Assembly: GCF_933509905.1 (NCBI RefSeq)
Contig: NZ_OW150024.1
Location: forward strand, 496,001-560,000
DNA: 64,000 bases
Direction: 5' to 3'
Source of the DNA: Trichlorobacter ammonificans
GTDB lineage: Bacteria; Desulfobacterota; Desulfuromonadia; Geobacterales; Pseudopelobacteraceae
This document shows positions 57,001 to 64,000 of the stretch, piece after piece (position 1 is the stretch's first letter; each line of letters opens with the position of its first letter). The notes beneath the pieces were generated by a model, which was given only the letters and a program-made list of their open reading frames with translations, made no database searches and was not told the origin of the DNA. Both the position numbers and the translations under genes were made by a program.

Positions 57001-58226
57001 ACACCCTGATCCAGCCGCTGCGCATAGCCCTGAAGGCACTCAGGGTCAACAAGATGCGCTCCTTCCTGACCATGCTGGGGATCATCATCGGCATTGCCGC
57101 CGTGATCGCCATGATGGCCGTGGGCACCGGCGCTTCCTATGTTATTTCCCAGCAGATCGCCAGCGTGGGCAGCAACATTCTGCTGATCCTGCCCGGCTCC
57201 GTCACCAGCGGCGGCCTGCGCACCGGCAGCGGCGGCGTGCAGACCCTCACCTCCGACGACAGCAAGGCGATTCAGGCCGAATGTCCCTCGGTGGAACTGG
57301 CTTCCCCCGCCTCGCGCGGCAGCGGCCAAGTGGTCTACGGCAACCAGAACTGGTCCACCCAGCTGCTGGGCACCACCCCCGAGATGTTCGATATCCGTGA
57401 ATGGCCGGTGGCAAACGGGCGTCCCATGACCGGTTCCGATGTGGACGGTGCTGCCAAGGTTTGTCTGCTGGGGCAGACCGTGGCCCAGAATCTGTTCGGC
57501 AGCGAGGATCCCATCGGCAAGATGGTCAGAATCCGCAAGATCCCCTTCGTGGTGATCGGGGTCATGGAGCGCAAGGGGCAGTCCCCCCAGGGAACCGATC
57601 AGGACGATATCGTCTTCGTGCCGTTCCGGACCGCCAAGACCAAGCTGCTGGGCGGCCAGTTTCCCAAAAGCACCGGTTCCATCATAGTCAAGGCGAAAAG
57701 CGCGGAGCTGCTGCCCCGGGCCGAAGAGGAGATCACGGAACTGCTCAGGCAGCGCCACCGGATCATGAGCGGCAAGGAGGACGATTTTACGGTGCGCAAC
57801 CTGTCGGAAATCCTGGCGGTGGCCGAACAATCATCCAAGGTGATGGCGCTCTTGCTGGGATCGGTGGCTTCCATCTCGCTGGTCGTGGGCGGCATCGGCA
57901 TCATGAACATCATGCTGGTATCGGTTACGGAGCGGACCCGGGAGATCGGCATCCGCATGGCCATCGGCGCCAAGCGCAACGATATTCTGCTGCAGTTTCT
58001 GACCGAAGCGGTGCTGCTCACCGTCATCGGCGGCCTGATCGGCATCGCGCTGGGAGCAGGCGGTGCCGCCGTGGTCTCCCGGATTCTTTCCTGGCCCACG
58101 CTCATCTCCCCGCTGTCCATTACCGTTGCGTTCCTGTTTTCCGGTGCGGTGGGCATCTTCTTCGGCTTCTATCCGGCCCGCAAGGCAGCGGGACTGAACC
58201 CGATCGAGGCGCTGCGCTATGAGTGA
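56997..58226 (+). CDS. MacB-like ABC transporter permease
   Basis: About 409 residues: an N-terminal membrane helix ([20 protein letters not shown]), a large periplasmic MacB-PCD domain ([40 protein letters not shown]), and three C-terminal FtsX-type helices ([20 protein letters not shown], the coupling element [20 protein letters not shown]). The C-terminal [12 protein letters not shown] is typical. No ATPase or membrane-fusion partner is adjacent; they are probably elsewhere. Overlaps the macrodomain gene and the regulator. Confidence 0.9.
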   Translation: MNTLIQPLRIALKALRVNKMRSFLTMLGIIIGIAAVIAMMAVGTGASYVISQQIASVGSNILLILPGSVTSGGLRTGSGGVQTLTSDDSKAIQAECPSVELASPASRGSGQVVYGNQNWSTQLLGTTPEMFDIREWPVANGRPMTGSDVDGAAKVCLLGQTVAQNLFGSEDPIGKMVRIRKIPFVVIGVMERKGQSPQGTDQDDIVFVPFRTAKTKLLGGQFPKSTGSIIVKAKSAELLPRAEEEITELLRQRHRIMSGKEDDFTVRNLSEILAVAEQSSKVMALLLGSVASISLVVGGIGIMNIMLVSVTERTREIGIRMAIGAKRNDILLQFLTEAVLLTVIGGLIGIALGAGGAAVVSRILSWPTLISPLSITVAFLFSGAVGIFFGFYPARKAAGLNPIEALRYE

Positions 58227-58926
58227 GACAAAACCGCGCATCATGCTGGTGGAGGACGAAATCCATCTGGCCCGGGGCATCTGCTTCAACCTGGAACAGG
58301 AGGGGTACGCGGTCAGTCATTTCGACCGGGGGGAGGCGGCCCTGGCGGCGCTGCGGGTGGAACGGTGCGACCTGATCATCCTGGACGTGATGCTGCCGGG
58401 ACAGGACGGCTTCCAGGTCTGCCGGGCCATGCGTGGGATCGACTCCCGGGTGCCGATTCTGATGCTGACCGCCCGTTCCGAGGACGCAGACCGGGTCAGC
58501 GGCCTGGAAAGCGGCGCCGACGACTACCTGACCAAACCGTTCAATCTGGTGGAGTTCCTGCTGCGGGTGAAGGGGATGCTGCGGCGCTCTTCCTGGTACC
58601 GTCCCGATCCGATCGAGGAGGGGTACCGTTTCGGCGACAACGAGGTGTTCCTGCTTTCCTACCGCGCCCGCACCGCCCAGGGAGAGATCGACCTGACCGA
58701 GATGGAGGTGCGGGTGCTGTCCCTGTTCTTCCGGCGGGAGGGGCAGGTGATCCCTCGTGGTGAGCTCCTGGAAACGGTCTGGGGGTACGCCTCCGATGCC
58801 GAGACCCGCACCCTGGACAACTTCGTGGTGCGACTGCGCAAATACTTCGAGCGGGACCCGTCTCGCCCCGTTCATTTCCTGACCGTGCGCGGGGTGGGCT
58901 ACCGCTTTTCCCGGCAAGGGGAGTAG
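58219..58926 (+). CDS. OmpR/PhoB-family response regulator
   Basis: The 235-residue product has a receiver domain (RIMLVEDEIHLARGICFNL, phosphoacceptor Asp56 in LIILDVMLPGQDGF, Thr in MLTARS, Lys in YLTKPFNLVE) and a winged-helix output domain (LTEMEVRVLSLFF, RTLDNFVVRLRKYFE, VRGVGYRF). No histidine kinase is adjacent, so it is orphan in this window. The gene overlaps the permease by eight bases, suggesting it controls it or acts with it. Confidence 0.93.
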   Translation: MSETKPRIMLVEDEIHLARGICFNLEQEGYAVSHFDRGEAALAALRVERCDLIILDVMLPGQDGFQVCRAMRGIDSRVPILMLTARSEDADRVSGLESGADDYLTKPFNLVEFLLRVKGMLRRSSWYRPDPIEEGYRFGDNEVFLLSYRARTAQGEIDLTEMEVRVLSLFFRREGQVIPRGELLETVWGYASDAETRTLDNFVVRLRKYFERDPSRPVHFLTVRGVGYRFSRQGE

Positions 58927-58928
58927 CC

Positions 58929-59243
58929 GTGCCCTCCCGCCGTCCCCAGGCACGCCGGCTGCCCTCCCCCGAAGAGCTTGCTCTGCTCGTCAAAACCCTG
59001 AAAGCCGGCAACCGTCCGGCCAACGCCGACTACCGGGAGCAATCCCTGAAGCTGCACGGCTGGATCTGCGCCAAGTGCGGCCGGGAGTTTGAGCGGGAGA
59101 ACCTGCACCTGCTCACCGTCCACCACAAGGACGGCAACCACCACCACAACCCGAAAGATGGTTCGAACTGGGAAAATCTCTGCGTCTACTGCCACGACGA
59201 CGAGCACAGCCGCCTGTTGCTGGCGGAGTACCTGAACGGCTAA
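58929..59243 (+). CDS. YajD-like HNH endonuclease-type protein
   Basis: The 104-residue product has an HNH zinc fold: CAKCGREF followed by LTVHHKDGNHHHNPKDGSNW and LCVYCHDDEHSRLL. This matches YajD, small putative HNH nucleases. Cys pairs CAKC and CVYC bind zinc. Starts two bases after the regulator stop. Role unknown. Confidence 0.88.
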   Translation: MPSRRPQARRLPSPEELALLVKTLKAGNRPANADYREQSLKLHGWICAKCGREFERENLHLLTVHHKDGNHHHNPKDGSNWENLCVYCHDDEHSRLLLAEYLNG

Positions 59244-59254
59244 CGGAAAAAACG

Positions 59255-59377
59255 AGGTTGCTCAAAACTCGTCAGATCGTCGCACCCGCGAGACAGGTCC
59301 CGCAGAGGCCTGGCAGCGCTATGCCGCACAAAGTGGCTTGCGAGGAAGGCGGCGCGTTGGCTGTTTTTCAGCAACCT
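59255..59377. repeat. Intergenic repeat-like element, second type
   Basis: The ends AGGTTGCTCAAAA (59255-59267) and TTTTTCAGCAACCT (59364-59377) are inverted and nearly identical, with a GC-rich interior containing GTCAGATCGTCGCACCCGC. It fills the gap between the convergent HNH and ZIP genes. From memory, elements with GGTTGCTGAAAAA ends occur many times in Geobacter-type genomes. It may end both transcripts. Only one copy is in the window. Confidence 0.6.
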
Positions 59378-59378
59378 G

Positions 59379-60197
59379 CTACCCCAGGGCCACGTCCAGC
59401 GTCATCATCACCGCAAACCCCAGCATGGCGCCGACGGTGGCCAGGTCGGTATTCCGGGCCAGTTGCGATTCCGGGATCACCTCTTCCACCACCACGTAGA
59501 TCATGGCGCCGGCGGCAAAGGCCAGGGCGTAGGGGAGGATCGGCCGCATGCTGATCACGGCATAGGCCCCCAGCACCCCGGCCACCGGCTCCACCAGCCC
59601 CGAGAGCTGACCGTACCAGAAGCTTTTCAGGCGCGACATCCCTTCCCGGCGCAACGGCACCGACACGGCGGTTCCTTCCGGGAAGTTCTGGATGCCGATA
59701 CCCAGCGCCAGGGCCACCGCGCCGGCCAGGGAGGCGGAGGGGAGGTCGGCGGCCAGGGCGCCGAAGGCCACCCCCACCGCCAGCCCTTCCGGAATGTTGT
59801 GCAGGGTGATGGCCAAGACCAGCAGGGTGCTGCGCTGCCAACCGGTCTTGATCCCTTCCGCCTCGCTGGTCTTGAACCCCTGGTGCAGGTGGGGCAGTAT
59901 CTTGTCCACCGCCCAGAGGAAGAATCCACCCATCAGGAAGCCAGCAGTTGCGGGAAACCAGGCGGGCAGGCTGCCGCCCTCCTGCTCGGCCATCTCGATG
60001 GCCGGGGCCAGCAGCGACCAGAAGCTGGCGGCGATCATCACCCCGGCCGCAAAGCCCAGCATGCCGTCCAGCACCTTGCGGTTAATGGTCTTGAACAGGA
60101 AGACCAGCCCCGCCCCCAGGGCGGTCATGAACCAAGTGAACAGGGTGGCGGCCAGGGCCTGGGAAACCGGGGGGAGCGTGATGAACCAGTCAGTCAT
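59379..60197 (-). CDS. ZIP-family metal transporter
   Basis: About 272 residues with eight hydrophobic helices. The metal-binding helices carry [20 protein letters not shown] and [19 protein letters not shown], the two ZIP signatures, and the first helix is followed by [16 protein letters not shown]. Related to ZupT/ZIP transporters for zinc, iron or manganese. AAGGAA precedes the ATG at 60197; an upstream open frame lacks such a site. Confidence 0.9.
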   Translation of the reverse strand: MTDWFITLPPVSQALAATLFTWFMTALGAGLVFLFKTINRKVLDGMLGFAAGVMIAASFWSLLAPAIEMAEQEGGSLPAWFPATAGFLMGGFFLWAVDKILPHLHQGFKTSEAEGIKTGWQRSTLLVLAITLHNIPEGLAVGVAFGALAADLPSASLAGAVALALGIGIQNFPEGTAVSVPLRREGMSRLKSFWYGQLSGLVEPVAGVLGAYAVISMRPILPYALAFAAGAMIYVVVEEVIPESQLARNTDLATVGAMLGFAVMMTLDVALG

Positions 60198-60336
60198 GGT
60201 TGGTGGTTCCTTTCCCCGTGTCTGCCGGATGCCGCATGATCGGTTGGCGGTCCCGGGAAAATATGATACAGACACGGACGCTTATTACATAGCAGCGGAT
60301 TCAGAAATGTAAACCGTACAGGAGAGCAGTGCTTCA

Positions 60337-61500
60337 ATGCGTTTCACCCTCAACGACCATGTCAGATCGGTGCGCGAGCCTCCCATCGGCGAGGTGCGGG
60401 GCTGGGCCGCCACCCGTCCGCCCGAGGCTCCCGAGCTGATCGATCTCTGCCAGGCGGTACCGGACTACTCTCCCCCGGAGGAGCTGCTCGCTTACCTGCA
60501 GCAGGTGGTGCGCGACCCCTTGACCTGCCGCTACACCCCGGACGAGGGGCTGCCGGAGGTACGGGAAGCGGTCTGCGCGCGTTACCGGCGACGGTACCGG
60601 GCCCGGGTCGACGGCGACCATATCTGCCTGACCGTCGGCGCCAGCCAGGCCTTCTGGCTGAGCATGCTGGTACTCTGCCATGCCGGTGACGAAGTGATCC
60701 TGCAGGCTCCCTGTTATTTCGACCACCCCATGGCCCTGGGGGCTCTGGGTGTCAGGGCGGTCTACGCTCCCTTCACGGAAAAGGAGCAGGGGGTTCCCAA
60801 CCCCGCGGTGATCGAGCGGCTGATCACCCCCCGCACCCGGGCCATCGTGCTGGTCACCCCCAGCAATCCCACCGGGGTGGCCATTCCCCACGGCCGGCTG
60901 AGCGAGCTGTACTTCCTGGCCCAGCGTCACCGGATTGCCCTGGTGTTGGACGAGACCTACGGCGATTTTGTGGAGGGGATGCCCCACGACCTCTTTACCC
61001 TGGCGGACTGGCACCGTACCCTGGTGCAGGTGCAATCCTTCGGCAAGACCTACGCCCTGACCGGCTACCGGGCCGGCCTGCTGGCTGCGGCGCCTGAGTT
61101 CATCCGGCAGGCACTGAAGATCCAGGACACCATGGCGGTCTGCCAGCCCCGCATCACGCAGCAGGCCCTGAAGTACGGCCTGGAGCACCTGGACGCCTGG
61201 GTGGAGGAGAACCGGCTGAAGATGTCGTTGCGCAACAGCCTGTTTGCCGCCGAATTCGTCAAACCGGGCAACCGCTTCCGGCTGGTGGCCGGCGGCGGTT
61301 TCTTCGCCTGGGTGAAGCACCCCTTCTCCGGCCGCAGCAGCCGGCAGGCGGCCCAGCGGCTGGTGCAGGAGGCCGGGATCATGACCCTGCCGGGGGAGGC
61401 CTTCGGCCCCGGTCTGGAGGAGTACCTGCGGCTGGCCCTGGGCAATATCCGCGAGAGTGCCATAGCGGAAGTTGTCCGTCGTTTCCGGAACGTTTCCTGA
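60337..61500 (+). CDS. Aminotransferase class I/II, PLP-dependent
   Basis: A 387-residue fold-type-I aminotransferase. Substrate and PLP motifs: YTPDEGLPEVREAVCARYRR, LTVGASQAFWLSMLVL, VTPSNPTGVAIPHGRLSEL, LVLDETYGDFVEG and the Schiff-base lysine in QSFGKTYALTGYRAGLLAA, then the Arg in LRLALGN. The amino acid it acts on cannot be told. It starts alone, 140 bases from the divergent ZIP gene, with GGAG (AGGAGAG) upstream. Confidence 0.9.
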   Translation: MRFTLNDHVRSVREPPIGEVRGWAATRPPEAPELIDLCQAVPDYSPPEELLAYLQQVVRDPLTCRYTPDEGLPEVREAVCARYRRRYRARVDGDHICLTVGASQAFWLSMLVLCHAGDEVILQAPCYFDHPMALGALGVRAVYAPFTEKEQGVPNPAVIERLITPRTRAIVLVTPSNPTGVAIPHGRLSELYFLAQRHRIALVLDETYGDFVEGMPHDLFTLADWHRTLVQVQSFGKTYALTGYRAGLLAAAPEFIRQALKIQDTMAVCQPRITQQALKYGLEHLDAWVEENRLKMSLRNSLFAAEFVKPGNRFRLVAGGGFFAWVKHPFSGRSSRQAAQRLVQEAGIMTLPGEAFGPGLEEYLRLALGNIRESAIAEVVRRFRNVS

Positions 61501-61569
61501 GGGAACGTTCCTCTCCGCCCACCGCGGCGTGCCCTTTCCGGCCACACCGTTTTGCAAAGGAATTTACTT

Positions 61570-62169
61570 GTGCGTATTCATCAGGCCACCTTCATCAAAA
61601 GTGCCGTCAAGCCGGCCGACTACCCCCCGCCCGAGCTGTCGGAAATCGCCTTTGCCGGCCGCTCCAACGTCGGCAAATCATCCCTGATCAACGTGCTGGT
61701 GGAGCGAAAAGGGCTGGTGCGCACCAGCTCGACGCCGGGGCGCACCCAGTTGATCAACTTCTTCACCATCAGCGGCGAATGCCCGCCGCTCACGCTGGTG
61801 GACCTGCCGGGGTACGGCTACGCCAAGGTGCCGCTGGAGGTGAAGCGCCAGTGGGGGCCGATGATGGAACGCTACCTGGCCGGCCGGGAGACCCTGCGGG
61901 CCGTGGTGCTGATCCTGGATGTGCGCCGGATCCCTTCGGATGAAGACCTGCAGATGCTGGACTGGCTGCGGGCCTACCGCCGCCGGCCGGTGGTGGTGCT
62001 CACCAAGTGCGACAAGCTGACCAAAAACGAGCGGGCCAAGCAGATCACCCAGATATCCCTGCGGCTCGACCTCCCCCGGGAGGAGCTGGTGCAGTTTTCA
62101 GCGCTGTCGAAGGAGGGGCGGGACAACGTCTGGAAGGCGATCCTGGCCGCCCTGGAGGAGGAACCATGA
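61570..62169 (+). CDS. engB: Ribosome biogenesis GTPase YsxC/EngB
   Basis: About 199 residues. GTP-binding motifs: G1 [14 protein letters not shown]2-like [12 protein letters not shown]3 [12 protein letters not shown] and G4 [10 protein letters not shown]. It assists large ribosomal subunit assembly. The GTG at 61570 follows AAGGA by eight bases; a TTG six codons upstream overlaps that site and is less likely. Overlaps the folE2 start. Confidence 0.94.
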   Translation: MRIHQATFIKSAVKPADYPPPELSEIAFAGRSNVGKSSLINVLVERKGLVRTSSTPGRTQLINFFTISGECPPLTLVDLPGYGYAKVPLEVKRQWGPMMERYLAGRETLRAVVLILDVRRIPSDEDLQMLDWLRAYRRRPVVVLTKCDKLTKNERAKQITQISLRLDLPREELVQFSALSKEGRDNVWKAILAALEEEP

Positions 62170-62969
62170 GTGACGGACAGCCGATGCCGGACCTGCAGAA
62201 AAGCCGGGACCATCGCCGGATACCGATCGCCAAGGTGGGAGTGAAGGATATCTCCTATCCGATCGTGGTGCAGGACAAGAACCGTTCCCTGCAGCACACC
62301 GTGGCCAGGGTGGATATGTACGTGGACCTGCCGCACCAGTTCAAGGGAACCCACATGAGCCGCTTCGTGGAGATCCTGAACCGTTACCGCGAGCAGGTGG
62401 CCCTGGACCGGCTGGAGGATATCCTGCGGGAGATGCGCCAGAAGCTGGGAGCGGAAACCGCCCACCTGCGGGTGGAGTTTCCCTACTTCATCGACAAGGC
62501 GGCGCCGGTCTCCAAAGCCCGCAGCCTGATGGAGTACACCTGCGAGTTCGACGCCTGCCTGCGGGGGGAGACCCTCGATTTCGTGCTGGGGGTCAAGGTG
62601 CCGGTCACGTCGCTGTGCCCCTGCAGCAAGGAGCTGTCCCGTTTCGGTGCCCACAACCAGCGCAGCATCATGACCGTAAAGGTGCGCTACACCGACTTCA
62701 TCTGGATCGAGGATCTGGTGGCCCTGATCGAGCAGTGCGGTAGCAGCCCCCTCTATGCCCTGCTGAAGCGAGCCGACGAAAAGCATGTCACGGAGCAGGC
62801 GTACCAGAACCCCCGCTTTGTGGAGGATATGGTGCGGGAGGCTTACTTGCGGCTGGCGGCGCAGGAGAACATCACCTGGTTTTCCGTTGAAGCGGAGAAC
62901 TTCGAGTCGATCCATAACCATTCCGCCTATGCGGCGGTGGAACTGGACAGGAGGGGGAGCGGGCGGTAA
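62166..62969 (+). CDS. folE2: GTP cyclohydrolase FolE2 (type IB)
   Basis: The 267-residue product is a type-IB GTP cyclohydrolase that makes dihydroneopterin triphosphate for folate or queuosine. Features: [39 protein letters not shown], the catalytic cysteine in [26 protein letters not shown] and IHNHSAYAA. It replaces FolE where zinc is limiting. The ATG overlaps the engB stop. Confidence 0.95.
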   Translation: MSDGQPMPDLQKSRDHRRIPIAKVGVKDISYPIVVQDKNRSLQHTVARVDMYVDLPHQFKGTHMSRFVEILNRYREQVALDRLEDILREMRQKLGAETAHLRVEFPYFIDKAAPVSKARSLMEYTCEFDACLRGETLDFVLGVKVPVTSLCPCSKELSRFGAHNQRSIMTVKVRYTDFIWIEDLVALIEQCGSSPLYALLKRADEKHVTEQAYQNPRFVEDMVREAYLRLAAQENITWFSVEAENFESIHNHSAYAAVELDRRGSGR

Positions 62970-63032
62970 AGGGTGGACGTTCTGCGACCCGCTGAGTTCG
63001 AGACGTTGCGGAAAATATGTTCCACGGGGTTG

Positions 63033-63038
63033 TATAAT
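63033..63038 (+). promoter_or_regulatory. Probable -10 box of DUF3015 gene
   Basis: A perfect TATAAT preceded by TG-like TTG (TTGTATAATG) some 69 bases before the DUF3015 ATG. I found no good -35 at the normal distance, so it may be an extended -10 promoter. Confidence 0.5.
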
Positions 63039-63106
63039 GACTGGATTGACGATATTAGATATCCATGCAATCAGCAGCACCATCACACCACAGGAGGTAA
63101 CAGCGT

Positions 63107-63577
63107 ATGAAGAAAGTTCTTTTGACGGTTGCAGTAACCCTGGCCATGACGAGTGCCGCCTTTGCGGCGGGCAACGCCCGCAACAACGTGGGCTGCGGTT
63201 TGGGCACCATGCTGTGGGAGAACAAGGCCGATAACTCGATCCTGTTCCAGTCGTTCCAGGCGACCACCAACGGCACCTCCGGAAGCCAGACCTTCGGTCT
63301 TTCCTCCGGTACGTCCGAGTGTTCACAGCCTTCAAAGTTCGTGCAGAACGAAAAGCTGATCCACTTTGTCCAGGCCAACATGGACAACCTGGCAAAGGAC
63401 ATCGCCATGGGCAAGGGTGAGACCCTGGATACTTTCGCGGAGATGCTCGGGGTCGCCCCGGCCGAGCAGCATGCCTTCAATGCCCGCCTCCAGGCCAACT
63501 TCGGCAAGATTTTTACTTCTGAAAACGTGGTGCTGGCTGAAGTGATCGACAACACCGTGACCGTGGCCCTGAACTAG
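63107..63577 (+). CDS. DUF3015-family exported protein
   Basis: The 156-residue product has a cleavable signal peptide (MKKVLLTVAVTLAMTSAAFA) and the DUF3015 pattern: GCGLGTMLWENKADNSILFQ, SFQATTNGTSGSQTFGLSS, GTSEC and NMDNLAKDIAMGKGETLDTF, then an ALGVAP-like helix (LGVAPAEQ). Periplasmic, function unknown. AGGAGGT lies before the ATG. Own promoter and terminator. Confidence 0.9.
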   Translation: MKKVLLTVAVTLAMTSAAFAAGNARNNVGCGLGTMLWENKADNSILFQSFQATTNGTSGSQTFGLSSGTSECSQPSKFVQNEKLIHFVQANMDNLAKDIAMGKGETLDTFAEMLGVAPAEQHAFNARLQANFGKIFTSENVVLAEVIDNTVTVALN

Positions 63578-63596
63578 GATGCCGGCGTAACGGCGC

Positions 63597-63630
63597 AAAA
63601 AAGGTACACAGGGTTCTGTGTGCCTTTTTT
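63597..63630 (+). terminator. Terminator after DUF3015 gene
   Basis: A 15-base stem with one G-T pair (63597-63611 with 63616-63630), GGTT loop, six As on one side and six Ts on the other. Strong intrinsic terminator. Confidence 0.95.
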
Positions 63631-63693
63631 GTTGACGACGGACAGAGATAGCACACCCCGTGGCGCTGTCTGCGGGTAAGGACCGATACTGCA

Positions 63694-64000
63694 ATGCCGT
63701 GGTGGACGACGATGCTCCGCTTTTCCCTGATTTTCTGCTGGATGTACCTTGTGACATCCGTTGCGCCGGTAACTGCCGGAGAGCCATCCTATGTGGACCA
63801 CCTGCTGGCAACGGCCCGACGGGAAAATCTGCATGAGGAGCGTACCTGGCAGGTACTGCTCCACTATACCGGGACGCTTGCCGGCGGGCATACGAGCAGG
63901 ATTGACGATCCCGCGTTTTTCCTCGCACCGGAGGGGAGAACCGACCGCCGGGCCGAGCTCGAGGCGACCCTGCGCAGTTTTTTCATTGTTGACGCGCAGG
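63694..64000 (+). CDS. DUF4105-like membrane/exported protein, N-terminal fragment
   Basis: The gene runs off the window end; about 102 residues are visible. After a hydrophobic signal segment (MLRFSLIFCWMYLVTSVAPV) come SYVDHLLATARRENLHEERT, WQVLLHYTG, SRIDDPAFFLAPEGRTDRR and AELEATLRSFF, which fit the N-terminal part of DUF4105-containing proteins as I recall them. Start chosen at ATG 63694 with AAGGA eleven bases upstream; ATG 63712 is in frame and gives a more usual signal length. Confidence 0.8.
   Translation, partial: MPWWTTMLRFSLIFCWMYLVTSVAPVTAGEPSYVDHLLATARRENLHEERTWQVLLHYTGTLAGGHTSRIDDPAFFLAPEGRTDRRAELEATLRSFFIVDAQ

Overview
The window is a G+C-rich, densely packed bacterial chromosome segment whose gene content points to a member of the Geobacterales (Geobacter, Trichlorobacter or Pseudopelobacter relatives). 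The main pointers are a TCA block with a monomeric NADP isocitrate dehydrogenase, malate dehydrogenase and four-subunit 2-oxoacid:ferredoxin oxidoreductase; a malic enzyme fused to a phosphotransacetylase-like half; anaerobic (cobalt-early) cobalamin genes (cbiG, cbiX, cbiC, a precorrin-4 methyltransferase); a c-di-GMP protein with a periplasmic CxxCH heme motif; and two intergenic repeat types that look like dispersed elements known from this group. This assignment is inferred from content and recall; no search was run. No insertion sequence, prophage or CRISPR array was seen.

Layout. 1-957: end of a heavy-metal RND pump and a lipoprotein. 1096-4497 (minus): phosphoglycolate phosphatase, a frameshifted Bcr/CflA-type MFS pump, ACP phosphodiesterase, an SDR. 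4868-8482 (plus): a probable SOS operon of lexA, a 94-aa protein, a GNAT acetyltransferase, a YgjP-like metallopeptidase and DNA polymerase IV. 8504-14965 (minus): sfsA, the heme-linked GGDEF/EAL protein, pdxA, cbiG and cobM/cbiF, with a repeat element inside the run. 15053-17356: RNase R. 17353-20022 (minus): trmJ, SemiSWEET, lemA and a TPM-domain protein with a disrupted C-terminus. 20247-22622: a TPR protein and a YqhA-like membrane protein. 22768-25029 (minus): maeB. 25255-28143: a ROK kinase, cbiX, cbiC and an AEC transporter. 28241-29049: two small proteins sharing a D-x-VTIS motif.

29456-35640 (minus) is the central-metabolism block korC, korB, korA, korD, mdh, icd, broken up by terminators and with a palindrome on the icd promoter. 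36043-38670 holds a small basic-tailed protein, an HAD phosphatase and a membrane-anchored pseudo-receiver protein. 38801-45276 (plus) runs through glcD, a small membrane protein, maf, a YggS-type PLP protein, a DUF4124 protein, an ACT protein, an inositol monophosphatase, a small membrane protein and a KAS III. 45266-48242 (minus) is flbD, motA, motB and a CheR-like methyltransferase. 48326-52623 (minus) has a Pta-N/BioD-like protein, two ABC-2 permeases without an ATPase, and a SIR2 protein. tRNA-Thr(CGT) and tRNA-Pro(CGG) follow. 53497-59243 (plus) is a tightly coupled run: nadA, moeA, nfo, a macrodomain protein, a MacB-like permease, an OmpR-type regulator and a YajD-like HNH protein. The window closes with a ZIP transporter (minus), an aminotransferase, engB, folE2, a DUF3015 protein and the start of a DUF4105-like protein.

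Most genes are housekeeping. The parts most worth a second look are the SOS cassette with its uncharacterised members, the heme-linked c-di-GMP protein, the icd promoter palindrome, the two broken reading frames, the paired small proteins, the permease/regulator pair lacking partners, and the repeat elements.
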